A stretch of DNA of 64,000 nt. Origin: an uncultured Mollicutes bacterium (lineage in GTDB: Bacteria; Bacillota_I; Bacilli_A; UBA3375). The DNA lies in contig UWSE01000001.1 in NCBI GenBank assembly GCA_900551955.1, positions 1 to 64,000 on the forward strand, in the 5' to 3' direction. A program made the position numbers and the translations under genes. This document shows positions 54,524 to 63,658 of this stretch, piece by piece (within the stretch, counting starts at the first letter, position 1; each line of letters begins with the position of its first letter). The notes below the pieces were generated by a model. That model had not been told where the DNA came from. It saw only the letters and a list, made by a program, of their open reading frames with translations, and made no database searches.

Positions 54524-55861
54524 CTAGTATTGTGTATTAGTTATAATAAATTGGTTTGTTTCACTAATGAAACTAAAGTTAATATCTCCTGTACGACCAT
54601 TACGGTTTTTCTCGATACTAACAATTGTTTGACCTTGATATTCAGCATGGTTAAATTCGTCGTCTTGGTAATATTCAGGACGATATAACATCATAATAAT
54701 GTCTGCATCTTGTTCAATTGCCCCTGAATCACGAATATCACTCATTTGTGGTTTTTTATTTTGACGACGTTCTACTTCACGAGATAATTGTGATAAAGCA
54801 ATAACCGGCACATCTAATTCTTTAGCGATTGCTTTTAATTCACGAGAAATATAACTTACCTCTTGCACACGACCAACATTTGGATTATCCGTTGTAATTA
54901 ATTGTAGGTAATCAATAAAGATAGCATCTAATCCATGTTCTAATTTTAATTTACGTGCTTTAGATTTCAATTCATTGATTTTTAACCCCGGCGTTTCATC
55001 AATGTGGAAGTTATAACTATGTAGGTTTTTCTTACTTTGTTCAACAAAAGCCACTTCATCTGCATTTAAATCACCACTACGTAATTTAGCAATATTTACT
55101 CCAGAGTCAATACTGACAAAACGAGTAATTAATTGACTAGCAGGCATTTCTAAAGAATAAAATGCAATATGTGGACGATTATTATTACTGCTTTTAGCCA
55201 TGTTCGCCATTAAGTTTAAACTAAATGCTGTTTTCCCCATACTAGGACGAGCAGCTAATATAATTAATTCTCCACCATGAAAACCATTAGTATGATCATC
55301 TAGTGTTTTGTAGTTAGTACTTAAACCTGTTAATGATTTATTATCATTAATTAATTTAATCATATCTTCATGCCAGGCATCAAGTGATTGGTCCCAGTCT
55401 AAGAACTCTCCACTTTGTGTTAATTGGGATAATTCTACTACTGCTTTTTGCGCATAATCAACTACCATATTCGCTTCATCATGCTCTTTAGCATAATTAA
55501 TCATTTTACTACCAGTGGAAATTGTTTGACGAATCATATATTTATCATAAACAATTCGCGCATATGCACCTAAATTAGAAGCAATACTTACAGCTCCATT
55601 TAACATTGATAAATATTCAAACCCTCCAACTTGTTCTAATTTATTTTTATCAGTTAAATAATCTTTAACAGTCAATAAATCAATTACTTGGTGTTGATTC
55701 ATTAAATCTATAAATGCTTGAAAAATAACTTGATGACGTTGTTCATAAAAACAGTCACTAGTTAGCATCTCTTTGATTTCATAGATTCGTTCCGGATCAT
55801 TAAAGACCCCGCCTAATACGGCAATTTCAGCATCTTGACTATAAGGCAATTGATTGTCCAC
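54524..55861 (-). CDS. dnaB: Replicative DNA helicase DnaB/DnaC
   Basis: Hexameric fork helicase. 445 residues: N-terminal domain (1-105, starting LPYSQDAEIAVLGGVFND), linker, RecA-like domain with Walker A ARPSMGKTAFSL near 208, Walker B FIDYLQL near 318 and SQLSREVERR near 360 with the arginine finger area. The gdpP-rplI-dnaB order matches Bacillus. Confidence 0.97.
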   Translation of the reverse strand: MDNQLPYSQDAEIAVLGGVFNDPERIYEIKEMLTSDCFYEQRHQVIFQAFIDLMNQHQVIDLLTVKDYLTDKNKLEQVGGFEYLSMLNGAVSIASNLGAYARIVYDKYMIRQTISTGSKMINYAKEHDEANMVVDYAQKAVVELSQLTQSGEFLDWDQSLDAWHEDMIKLINDNKSLTGLSTNYKTLDDHTNGFHGGELIILAARPSMGKTAFSLNLMANMAKSSNNNRPHIAFYSLEMPASQLITRFVSIDSGVNIAKLRSGDLNADEVAFVEQSKKNLHSYNFHIDETPGLKINELKSKARKLKLEHGLDAIFIDYLQLITTDNPNVGRVQEVSYISRELKAIAKELDVPVIALSQLSREVERRQNKKPQMSDIRDSGAIEQDADIIMMLYRPEYYQDDEFNHAEYQGQTIVSIEKNRNGRTGDINFSFISETNQFIITNTQY

Positions 55862-56301
55862 TATTTCTCCTCAACATAAATATTAACTTTACATACAACA
55901 TCTTTTTGTAATTCAATTTCGATTTCATTAAATCCAAAAGATTTAATTGGATCCATTTTAATTTGACGTTTTTCAATTTTAAATCCTAATTCATTTAACT
56001 TTTCACTGACTTGTTTAGATGAAATTGTTCCAAACGCTTGACCTGTATCACCTTTTTGCAAATTAAAAGTTATTTGTAATTTTTCAATCTTCGCTTTTAA
56101 TTCTTGATTAGCTTTAGTTTTCGCATCCTTATCTTTAGCACGCTGTGCTAATTCTGCATCTAAATGTTTTTTATTACCTTTAGTTAATTCCAAAGCTAAA
56201 TTATCTTTAAATAAAACATTGTCGGCATATCCTTGTGATACTTCAACTATATCATCTTTTTTTCCTAACTTTTTAACATCTTGTAATAAAATAACCTTCA
56301 T
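55861..56301 (-). CDS. rplI: 50S ribosomal protein L9
   Basis: 146 residues: MKVILLQDVKKLGKKDDIVEVSQGYADNVL is the L9 N-terminal signature; a long connecting helix and C-terminal domain follow. ATG 56301 is preferred to GTG at 56304 by its spacing from GGAG. Overlaps the neighbours on both sides closely. Confidence 0.97.
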   Translation of the reverse strand: MKVILLQDVKKLGKKDDIVEVSQGYADNVLFKDNLALELTKGNKKHLDAELAQRAKDKDAKTKANQELKAKIEKLQITFNLQKGDTGQAFGTISSKQVSEKLNELGFKIEKRQIKMDPIKSFGFNEIEIELQKDVVCKVNIYVEEK

Positions 56302-56303
56302 CA

Positions 56304-58139
56304 CTACTCCTCATATGTTTTAATTTTATTCATTAATCCAATATATTGGTCATGATTTAAAATTCCTGCAGCTTGGGTTGCATGACCTCCACCGCCAAAT
56401 TCTTCTATAAACATTTTAGCGTTAATATCACCCATCGAACGAACTTTAACAATATATTGATAATCAACATTACTAATCACAATTGATGCTTTAACATCCT
56501 TGATTTCTAGAATACTATCTGCCACTTTAGATAAAATGACATGGTCATCGATTAATTCTGTATTAACTACACTAAAACAATTAACTTTAATGACATTACT
56601 TGCAAGTGTATTTAATAACTTAAATTGTTCAAAATTATCAAACGTTAATTTACGGGCTACTAACATATCTCCACCATTTTTTACTAATCGTTTAACCATA
56701 TCTAGAGTTGTTTCACTAACACGATATGTCAGATGGTTAGTATCAATTAGCATTCCGTATAAAGCATATGTTGCTAACGCTTTACTTCCTAGTTTTGTTT
56801 GCGATACTGCAAACATTTGTAGAATCATTTCAATTACAGATGATAAACTTGGTTCTACCCATTTAGTAACTGGATTTTTAATTAAATCATCTGGGGCTTG
56901 ATGGTGATCAATAATAACAATATCATTGATTAATTTTAAACTTTCTGGATTAGATACATAGTTTTGCGCTTGCGTATCAACAATTAATAGTAAATTATTT
57001 TCCGCACTAACTTCGCAAGTACTACTAACAATTAAATCTTTAGGCTCTTTAATTAACTTCTTAATTAATTCTTGATGTTCATCATCAATCAATAATGTAA
57101 TTGGCATATTGTATTTATTACGAATTAATTGATACATTAATACCATTGCACCAATACAATCACTATCAGGATGATTATGTCCCATTAAATAAATGTGTTG
57201 TTTATGTTTAATAATGTTCATTAAGGTTTGATACATTAATCGCGCTTTCATTAATGTCGAACCTTGAATAACATTCGTTCCGCCACCAAAGATGATCCGT
57301 GTATCGCCATCAAAGATAATTGTTTGTGCTCCCCCACGCGAAATCGCTAAGTCTAGCGCTTCCATCGCTTTATAACCTGTTGCTCGCACATTTGGTTGAT
57401 TAAAGGCAATTCCCATACTATAACTGATTGTATATTCCTCAGTCATGTATTTTTTAAATAAATCAAATAATGGAGCAAAACGTTGATCAATTAATTCGCG
57501 TAATTCTTTAGCAGGAATTAATAACTGGTATTTTTCACCTTCAAATTCTTGATAGAAAATATTGTTTTGATCAAAAAAACGTAGCAAATCAACACGTAAA
57601 TCACGAATTACACTACCAAAGTTTTCTCGTGACAATTGTTCTTCTAGATATTGGTAATTATCTAATGTTAAAATCGCAATATTTGTTTGTTTATTTTCTA
57701 ACGAACGTAAGTAACGTTGACTACTAGTTACATTCTGAATAAAATAAACTCCATCATCTGCTTTAACTTGATAAATTTGTTGGTTATAGACAAACGTATT
57801 ATCATCCGTCACTTTATCTAAACCAATATTTTGAATTGAACGATCTTCTTTTAAGATTGGAAACTCTGAATAACTTAAATCATTACACCACACAACTTTA
57901 TTATCTTTAACAATTAAAATAACTGTGTTAGGTGCTTTAATAATTTCTTTATTTGCAATTACTAACTTTTGCTCGATAAATTTTTCTTCCTCTTCTTTAC
58001 TAAAGTACGTATTCAAATAATAAAAACATACTATGCATAATGTTGTAATCATTAAAACATAAACAAAATTTAGCTTAAATAAGTAGCTAATTCCAAGAAT
58101 TCCGATTACTAATAATGCAATTACAATATTTTTTTTCAT
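56304..58139 (-). CDS. gdpP: Cyclic-di-AMP phosphodiesterase GdpP (YybT)
   Basis: Degrades c-di-AMP. 611 residues: two spans (about 5-42), a PAS-like part, a degenerate GGDEF domain (about 150-300), then DHH with MGHNHPDSDCIGA near 320, IDHHQAPD near 408, and DHHA1 with GGGGHATQAAG near 585. All DHH metal residues are present. ATG 58139 has AAGGA; the frame is open to 58178 without support. c-di-AMP normally controls K+ import and wall homeostasis, relevant to ktrB in this window. Confidence 0.96.
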   Translation of the reverse strand: MKKNIVIALLVIGILGISYLFKLNFVYVLMITTLCIVCFYYLNTYFSKEEEEKFIEQKLVIANKEIIKAPNTVILIVKDNKVVWCNDLSYSEFPILKEDRSIQNIGLDKVTDDNTFVYNQQIYQVKADDGVYFIQNVTSSQRYLRSLENKQTNIAILTLDNYQYLEEQLSRENFGSVIRDLRVDLLRFFDQNNIFYQEFEGEKYQLLIPAKELRELIDQRFAPLFDLFKKYMTEEYTISYSMGIAFNQPNVRATGYKAMEALDLAISRGGAQTIIFDGDTRIIFGGGTNVIQGSTLMKARLMYQTLMNIIKHKQHIYLMGHNHPDSDCIGAMVLMYQLIRNKYNMPITLLIDDEHQELIKKLIKEPKDLIVSSTCEVSAENNLLLIVDTQAQNYVSNPESLKLINDIVIIDHHQAPDDLIKNPVTKWVEPSLSSVIEMILQMFAVSQTKLGSKALATYALYGMLIDTNHLTYRVSETTLDMVKRLVKNGGDMLVARKLTFDNFEQFKLLNTLASNVIKVNCFSVVNTELIDDHVILSKVADSILEIKDVKASIVISNVDYQYIVKVRSMGDINAKMFIEEFGGGGHATQAAGILNHDQYIGLMNKIKTYEE

Positions 58140-58162
58140 ACATTCCTTAATAAAAATAAGAA

Positions 58163-58191
58163 TAATCACACAAGCCAAACTTGTGTGATTT
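58163..58191 (-). terminator. Terminator between rpsR and gdpP
   Basis: AATCACACAAG and CTTGTGTGATT enclose CCAAA in the plus-strand sense; on the minus strand the following T-rich tract is interrupted, so termination may be partial. No TATAAT is visible between it and gdpP. Confidence 0.75.
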
Positions 58192-58194
58192 TAA

Positions 58195-58452
58195 TTATCT
58201 TTTCGCAACTTTGACGAAAGGCATTAATGCCATGTGGCGAGAACGTTTGATTGCTTTTGCTAAATCACGTTGGTAGTCAGCTTTAGTTCCTGTACTACGA
58301 CGAGATTTAATTTTACCACGATCATTAATGTATTTATTTAATAATTCCACATCCTTGTAGTCGATGTATTGCACATTATTTTTTGTAAAATAACATTCAC
58401 GACGACTTTTGAATGGAACTGGTTTTTTTCTACGATTACGTGTATTTGCCAT
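58195..58452 (-). CDS. rpsR: 30S ribosomal protein S18
   Basis: 85 residues, strongly basic; [20 protein letters not shown] and [29 protein letters not shown] are the S18 core. Third gene of rpsF-ssb-rpsR. S18 binds next to S6 in the 30S platform. Confidence 0.97.
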   Translation of the reverse strand: MANTRNRRKKPVPFKSRRECYFTKNNVQYIDYKDVELLNKYINDRGKIKSRRSTGTKADYQRDLAKAIKRSRHMALMPFVKVAKR

Positions 58453-58468
58453 AATTCCTCCTATTTAA

Positions 58469-58933
58469 TTAAAATGGTAAATCATTATCATTAATGTCAT
58501 CTAAGTTCATGAAATCATAAGGTGTAGTTTCACCTGTTTGGTTATTGAATGCATTGTTGTTTGCTGGTTGGTTATAAGCGGGTTGGGCTTGGATGTTTCC
58601 ACCATTACCATTACGGTTAGAGTCAAGTGGAGATACTTGATTAGCAACAACTTCAGTTACATACACTCGTTGACCTTGTTGATTATCATAACTTCTAGTT
58701 TGAATTCTTCCTTCGACACTAATTAAACGACCTTTTTGTAAATAGTTAGCCATAAAACGTGCAGTTGGTCCAAAAGCAACACAGTTAATAAAATCTGCAT
58801 CATATTCACCATTAGCGTTTTTATAATTACGATTAACAGCAACAGTGAAGTTAACCACTTCATTATTGCTAGTTGTTGCTTTTAATTCAATGTCTCTAGT
58901 AATTCTTCCAACTAAAATAACACTATTTACCAT
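58469..58933 (-). CDS. ssb: Single-stranded DNA-binding protein
   Basis: 154 residues: OB-fold (1-105) beginning MVNSVILVGRITRDIELK, an Asn/Gln-rich linker and the acidic tail ending NDNDLPF, which recruits repair and replication proteins. Between rpsF and rpsR as in most Bacillota. Confidence 0.97.
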   Translation of the reverse strand: MVNSVILVGRITRDIELKATTSNNEVVNFTVAVNRNYKNANGEYDADFINCVAFGPTARFMANYLQKGRLISVEGRIQTRSYDNQQGQRVYVTEVVANQVSPLDSNRNGNGGNIQAQPAYNQPANNNAFNNQTGETTPYDFMNLDDINDNDLPF

Positions 58934-58947
58934 TATAAACTCCTAAA

Positions 58948-59268
58948 TTATTTTCTAATTGTATCTAGAGTATTAGCTTCAACGTCGTCTACATCAACAA
59001 CTAAGAAACGAATAACTGCGTCGTTGATTCGACAAATACGTTCAAACTCTTGATTAGCTTCATGATTTGCTTCAACTACAAAAAAGAAATAATATCCATT
59101 TTTGAAGTGATCAATTTCATAAGCTAACTCTCTTAAACCGACGTTAGCTTCGTCAATGATTTTACCATCACGATCTGTATAAATCGCTTTAAGTAAATTG
59201 ATTGTTTCATTAACCATAGCTTCATCCAAGTTAGGTCTAAGAATAAATCCTACTTCATATTTTTTCAT
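58948..59268 (-). CDS. rpsF: 30S ribosomal protein S6
   Basis: 106 residues; MKKYEVGFILRPNLDE start, GLRELAYEIDHFKNGYYFFF in the middle and the ARK-like basic end. First gene of the rpsF-ssb-rpsR run, behind AGGAGG and an extended -10 promoter with a structured leader. Confidence 0.97.
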   Translation of the reverse strand: MKKYEVGFILRPNLDEAMVNETINLLKAIYTDRDGKIIDEANVGLRELAYEIDHFKNGYYFFFVVEANHEANQEFERICRINDAVIRFLVVDVDDVEANTLDTIRK

Positions 59269-59280
59269 TTTTCCTCCTTA

Positions 59281-59322
59281 TGGTCTTTTGGCCAAAATTG
59301 GCAAGGAGTAATAAAATTACTC
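59281..59322 (-). promoter_or_regulatory. Structured 5' leader of rpsF (possible S6:S18 binding site)
   Basis: On the minus strand the leader can form GAGTAA/TTACTC and TTGGCCAA-type hairpins. S6:S18 autoregulatory leaders are known at this position in many bacteria, but I cannot find the diagnostic loop motif by eye, so the call is positional. Confidence 0.35.
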
Positions 59323-59328
59323 AAATTT

Positions 59329-59337
59329 ATTATATCA
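59329..59337 (-). promoter_or_regulatory. Extended -10 promoter of rpsF operon
   Basis: TGA-TATAAT on the minus strand. TTTCCA 17 bases upstream is a partial -35 match. Confidence 0.65.
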
Positions 59338-59371
59338 TAAATAATGATTGATGGAAAGATAATTTATATTA

Positions 59372-59396
59372 AAAAAATGGGATAAATCCCATTTTT
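59372..59396 (-). terminator. Terminator after gpmI
   Basis: AAATGGGAT and ATCCCATTT form a stem with a T tract on the minus-strand side, directly after the gpmI stop. Confidence 0.87.
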
Positions 59397-60920
59397 CTAC
59401 TTAATTAAGCTATGTCCTGTCATTTCACTAGGTTGTTCTACACCTAATAAATCAAGCATTGTTGGAGCTAAATCACATAAACGTCCATCTTCTTGTAATT
59501 CTACACCTTCTTTAGTAACAATTAATGGTACTAAACTAGTCGTATGGGCAGTATTTGGACTTCCATCTTCATTTAAGACTTTATCACTATTACCGTGATC
59601 TGCTGTAATTAACATTACTCCACCTAAACTATCAACAACTTGATAAATTTGTCCTAAACAATCATCAACTGCTTCTATCGCTTTAATGGTAGGTTCTAAC
59701 TTACCTGAATGCCCTACCATGTCAGGATTAGCAAAATTTAAAATAACTACATCTGGAGTGTTGGTTTTAAGCTCATTAATTAAATTACTACATACTTCAT
59801 ACGCACTCATCTCAGGTTTTAGATCATAAGTTGCAACTTTTGGTGAATCAATTAATAAACGTTTACAACCAGGATATTCTTTTTCTTCTCCTCCATCAAA
59901 GAAGAAAGTAACGTGCGGATATTTTTCTGTTTCTGCAATACGTAATTGGCTAAGACCAGCTTTACTTACTACTTCTCCTAATCCATTATTAAGTTTAGGT
60001 AAAGCAAAAGCAATTTCCCCATTAACATCATCATGATATTTCATCATCCCCACAAAGACTAAATTAGTAGGTCGATAATTAGGTTTAAAAACTGGACTTT
60101 CAGGTTTTGGATCATAATTAGGGTTAGTTAAAACCCCAGATAATTGAATAGCACGATCGGGACGGAAGTTAGCAAATACTACACTATCATTATCTTTGAT
60201 CGGTTGCGCAATATTTTTATTAAACGCTGGTTTGATAAACTCATCAAACACACCTTCTTCATAACTAGCATTAACATAATCAATAACATTATCAAAGCTA
60301 TTACCACTTGCTTCAACAATTGCATTGTATGCTAACTCAACACGATCCCATCGTTTATCACGATCCATTGCATAATAACGTCCACTAATACTTGCTATAC
60401 AACCAACACCTAATTCATCAATTTTATCTTGTAATTGTTTGATGTATGTTAAACATGTTTGTGGTCCAACATCTCGTCCATCAGTGATAATGTGGACAAA
60501 TACATTATTAACTTCTTCTTTTTTTGCCATTTCTAATAAGGCTAAAATATGGTTGATGTGGGCATGAACTCCCCCATCAGATAATAATCCTAAAATGTGT
60601 AAATTATGATCTTTAGCATTTGTCATTGCATGCATTAAATGTTCATTAGCAAAAAAACTTTGATCTGCAATTGCATTATTTAACAATACTAATGATTGAT
60701 ATACAACTCTTCCTGCTCCAATATTTAAATGCCCTACTTCAGAGTTACCCATTTGTCCATCAGGTAAACCAACATGTCCTCCATCGGCATGTAATAAAGT
60801 GTGTGGGTATTTATCCTCAAGCATATCAAAGTTAACTTTGTTAGCTTGTGCTACTGCATTACCATACACTTCATCACGAATTCCCATTCCATCTAATATA
60901 CATAATACTACTGGTTTCAT
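59397..60920 (-). CDS. gpmI: 2,3-bisphosphoglycerate-independent phosphoglycerate mutase
   Basis: Glycolytic Mn2+-dependent mutase, 507 residues. Nucleophile Ser60 in [17 protein letters not shown]; further metal sites in ILDGMG (10-12), DGRDVGP near 148, and [12 protein letters not shown] and TADHGNSDK near 400-445. Standard length. The glycolytic neighbours pgk, tpi and eno are not here. Last gene of the tsaE-to-gpmI run. Confidence 0.97.
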   Translation of the reverse strand: MKPVVLCILDGMGIRDEVYGNAVAQANKVNFDMLEDKYPHTLLHADGGHVGLPDGQMGNSEVGHLNIGAGRVVYQSLVLLNNAIADQSFFANEHLMHAMTNAKDHNLHILGLLSDGGVHAHINHILALLEMAKKEEVNNVFVHIITDGRDVGPQTCLTYIKQLQDKIDELGVGCIASISGRYYAMDRDKRWDRVELAYNAIVEASGNSFDNVIDYVNASYEEGVFDEFIKPAFNKNIAQPIKDNDSVVFANFRPDRAIQLSGVLTNPNYDPKPESPVFKPNYRPTNLVFVGMMKYHDDVNGEIAFALPKLNNGLGEVVSKAGLSQLRIAETEKYPHVTFFFDGGEEKEYPGCKRLLIDSPKVATYDLKPEMSAYEVCSNLINELKTNTPDVVILNFANPDMVGHSGKLEPTIKAIEAVDDCLGQIYQVVDSLGGVMLITADHGNSDKVLNEDGSPNTAHTTSLVPLIVTKEGVELQEDGRLCDLAPTMLDLLGVEQPSEMTGHSLIK

Positions 60921-60921
60921 C

Positions 60922-61536
60922 TTACTCCTTATCCATTAATATTATACTCTTATTTTGATCAACTTGCAAGGTTATTGTAAAATCTATTTGTTTTATGTGA
61001 TTAATCAATTGCTCTAATTGTTCATCAATTATATCAAAACTAATCTGGCATTTAACTCCCCAGCAATAATCAAGATTAGCAATAGTGTAGTTTTTAAGTA
61101 AATGATCAATCTTATCTACTACGTTTAAATCAACGTTAAAGACAATCTTACTAGCTTGAATTTGTTCACCTATTTTACAATTATTTAAAACTTCACTACA
61201 ACTTTGGGCATAAGCTCGAATTAAACCTCCACTACCAAGCTTAATTCCCCCAAAGTATCTAATACAAACAACTAATACATGATCCATTTGTTTATATTTT
61301 AATACTTCTAACATACTAAAACCGGCTGTTTTACTCGGTTCATTATCATCATCAAAGCCAACTTCGCTTCCGCATACATAAGCATACACAACATGTCGTG
61401 CATCTTTATAGTATTCTTTGAATTGCTTAACAATTGGTTTAACATCATCCCCACTACTTAGGGGAATGGCAAAGCTAATGAATTTTGATTTCTTAATCTC
61501 AAATTCATGACTAGTTACATCTTTGATTGTCTTCAT
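60922..61536 (-). CDS. YigZ/IMPACT family protein
   Basis: A 204-residue member of UPF0029/IMPACT. The N-terminal domain has ATG-proximal [21 protein letters not shown] and [32 protein letters not shown] is the family signature. The C-terminal domain resembles EF-G domain V. Function in bacteria unknown; eukaryotic IMPACT inhibits Gcn2. ATG 61536 follows AAGGA and overlaps the peptidase gene by 26 bases. Confidence 0.9.
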   Translation of the reverse strand: MKTIKDVTSHEFEIKKSKFISFAIPLSSGDDVKPIVKQFKEYYKDARHVVYAYVCGSEVGFDDDNEPSKTAGFSMLEVLKYKQMDHVLVVCIRYFGGIKLGSGGLIRAYAQSCSEVLNNCKIGEQIQASKIVFNVDLNVVDKIDHLLKNYTIANLDYCWGVKCQISFDIIDEQLEQLINHIKQIDFTITLQVDQNKSIILMDKE

Positions 61537-62005
61537 TTGATTCCTTAACAAAAGAGTTGATTACATCGATCATCTGATTGATTTGTTGATTAATCATATC
61601 ACTACGCTTATCTGAAAATTGTCGATTATTTAGCCATGTTTGAGAATAAGTATCTAATCCTAAACGATTATACACATTGCTTAATTTTAATTGCTCAATT
61701 AAATCCCATTTAACAATAAAGTGTTTAGCAACTTGATCTGCTACTACTTCTTTTTGAGCGGTTGTCAAACTTTTATCTAGTGGATGATTAAAATACATGT
61801 GTGTTGTTTCGTGAATTAATGTATAAATCATCCCTGCTTGATTGTCTTGGGTATCAATGGCAATCTCTTTACTAACGATTAAATCACCTTGAGTTTTGAT
61901 TTTATAGTGACCACCTTTTTGACAACCTTTGCGTTGAGTTTTAACAACTACTTGATGTTCTTGATATAAAGGTGTTAGCAATGATAATAAGCACTTAATT
62001 TCCAT
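61511..62005 (-). CDS. Putative zinc metallopeptidase, HEXXH type
   Basis: A 164-residue soluble protein. TLIHETTHMYFNH holds a clear HExxH at 65-69, and KEVVADQVAKHFI (85-97) supplies an acidic residue at the spacing seen in ImmA/IrrE- or ArdC-like gluzincins. Two cysteines near 28-30 and a polar tail follow. No phage or toxin-antitoxin gene is near, so an ImmA-type repressor role is not indicated. ATG 62005 follows GGGAGC. Family assignment is tentative. Confidence 0.7.
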   Translation of the reverse strand: MEIKCLLSLLTPLYQEHQVVVKTQRKGCQKGGHYKIKTQGDLIVSKEIAIDTQDNQAGMIYTLIHETTHMYFNHPLDKSLTTAQKEVVADQVAKHFIVKWDLIEQLKLSNVYNRLGLDTYSQTWLNNRQFSDKRSDMINQQINQMIDVINSFVKESNEDNQRCN

Positions 62006-62075
62006 CTTTGCTCCCAACAATCAATAAAACCACTACTAACCATAGCCACTGAATTAACATTATTTAATCCACCCA

Positions 62076-62339
62076 TTAAGATTGATCGCGTTCTGCTCCT
62101 TGATTGATATAAACAATAGTTGCTCCAGCTCCCCCAAATTGTGGTGGTGCGAACTCATAGCGTTCAACATAAGGACTGATACTTAAAGCATCCCACACTT
62201 CGTTTTTGATTATATAATCACCATGGCCATGAACAATACACACAAAATGTTGTTTCGTACAATAGTTTTCATATAAGAAACTTTCGACTAGCACTTTTGC
62301 TTCATAACGATTAGCACCATGCAAATCTAATTTATGCAT
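62076..62339 (-). CDS. Stand-alone Smr domain protein (MutS2 C-terminus type)
   Basis: An 87-residue Smr domain on its own. It has LDLHGANRYEA (4-14), HGHGDYIIKNEV (38-49) and FAPPQFGGAGATIVYI (64-79), the last nearly the MutS2 form. Smr domains nick DNA or cleave RNA. There is no MutS-like partner in the frame; the gene overlaps the upstream membrane-protein gene by eight bases. It could be a separated MutS2 tail or an independent nuclease. Confidence 0.82.
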   Translation of the reverse strand: MHKLDLHGANRYEAKVLVESFLYENYCTKQHFVCIVHGHGDYIIKNEVWDALSISPYVERYEFAPPQFGGAGATIVYINQGAERDQS

Positions 62340-63648
62340 GACGTTTGATTATAATTTTATTAATAATCATAATAACAATTAATAAAACTATTAATACAAT
62401 ATAACCTAAGATTATTGATGTTGCAAGTAACATCACAATTAAACTAACAATGAAACTTAATGATGCTAATACCATTACTACAAGGTATTGTTTAAAATCA
62501 ACTTGCAGTTCATGATTTAAATATAAACTAACTTGTTTTCTAATAAAACTAAATAAATAACTACATCCAAGATAAATCCCTAAGAATAACATTTTATCTT
62601 GAGTCCCTAACATATTCATTAAAGGCACTAATAGCGGGAAAGTTAAAATTAAAGGCATTAATCGATTATCAATAAAAATATTGATAATCAATAATAACCC
62701 AATAATTAATGATAGATATAGGTATAAATGATAATAATTGATTTGCCAATAACTTCCAAAACTATTAATTGCAATATTCGTAAAAATTACTACCATTATT
62801 AAAAATAGGACTAATTTAAACCAATCTGCACATCCTGTAAGTAAATTACGCAATAAGACACGTTCATCACGTTGATTGTGTTTGTGTAAGAAGTTATCTA
62901 CATAAAATAAAGAAAATAAGAAACATAGTAGTAACCCTACTGCTAGACCAAATAAAATAATTTTACCCCTAATTACACCAAAAGCAATCCCGATCACTAA
63001 TAAGAGCGCATTAATTAATGTCATTTTTTTCATGTTATCAAAACTTTGCGGAGTATGAACTGTTAACGTTTCACTATCATCAACATATCCATTTACACTT
63101 TTGCTTACAATAAACAAACATGATAAAATAACTGTCCCTATTCCTACCATACTGCATACTAAAATAGTATATAATGAGTTTTGAATTGTTAAAAACTCAG
63201 TAATCAAATAATAACTAACAATAAAACTACTACTTCCAATAAATAGTCCTGATAAAATATATGATCCATATAAATAATATTTATTAGTAACTTGCGGACG
63301 AGTTAATTTAATAAAGTCACTAAAAGGTGCTAAGACCATACTTAGTAAATTAGTTTTAGTATTCATCGGTTTAGTTAAATAGAAATTTGCTTTCTCATTA
63401 AACCCAATTGTTTGATAAATTCGATAGATTAAGAAAATTAATAATAAGACAATTGCCATTAAGAAACGGTGATTATATAACACTGTTTTAAAGTCAATGG
63501 CTGCAATCATATTTGTCACAAAATCATTAATTTGTGTTGAATTAAATAAAACAATCATGATGATACCCATCATCATCGAAAATAACTCATGTTTTAATTT
63601 CGCATATAAAAATAACATAAAGGCGATGATTAAAATATAAACTAACAT
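62332..63648 (-). CDS. Polytopic membrane protein, unidentified
   Basis: A 438-residue protein with about twelve spans. A polar loop near 190-210 (VDDSETLTVHTPQSFDN) and a Lys/Arg loop near 255 (HKHNQRDERVLLRN) look cytoplasmic. The ending IINKIIIKRHA is basic. I see no transport motif and no close family; it follows tsaE and precedes the Smr gene. Shares overall organisation with the protein at 9610 but no clear similarity. Confidence 0.78.
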   Translation of the reverse strand: MLVYILIIAFMLFLYAKLKHELFSMMMGIIMIVLFNSTQINDFVTNMIAAIDFKTVLYNHRFLMAIVLLLIFLIYRIYQTIGFNEKANFYLTKPMNTKTNLLSMVLAPFSDFIKLTRPQVTNKYYLYGSYILSGLFIGSSSFIVSYYLITEFLTIQNSLYTILVCSMVGIGTVILSCLFIVSKSVNGYVDDSETLTVHTPQSFDNMKKMTLINALLLVIGIAFGVIRGKIILFGLAVGLLLCFLFSLFYVDNFLHKHNQRDERVLLRNLLTGCADWFKLVLFLIMVVIFTNIAINSFGSYWQINYYHLYLYLSLIIGLLLIINIFIDNRLMPLILTFPLLVPLMNMLGTQDKMLFLGIYLGCSYLFSFIRKQVSLYLNHELQVDFKQYLVVMVLASLSFIVSLIVMLLATSIILGYIVLIVLLIVIMIINKIIIKRHA

Positions 63649-63658
63649 GCTCTTCTCC

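Noticed and set aside
56500..56901. 133-codon plus-strand frame opposite gdpP
   Set aside because: It is antisense to the conserved DHH/DHHA1 coding part; no RBS or recognisable product.
61511..62005. ImmA/IrrE-type phage repressor protease
   Set aside because: HExxH is suggestive, but no helix-turn-helix repressor or mobile gene is nearby, so the specific role is not supported.
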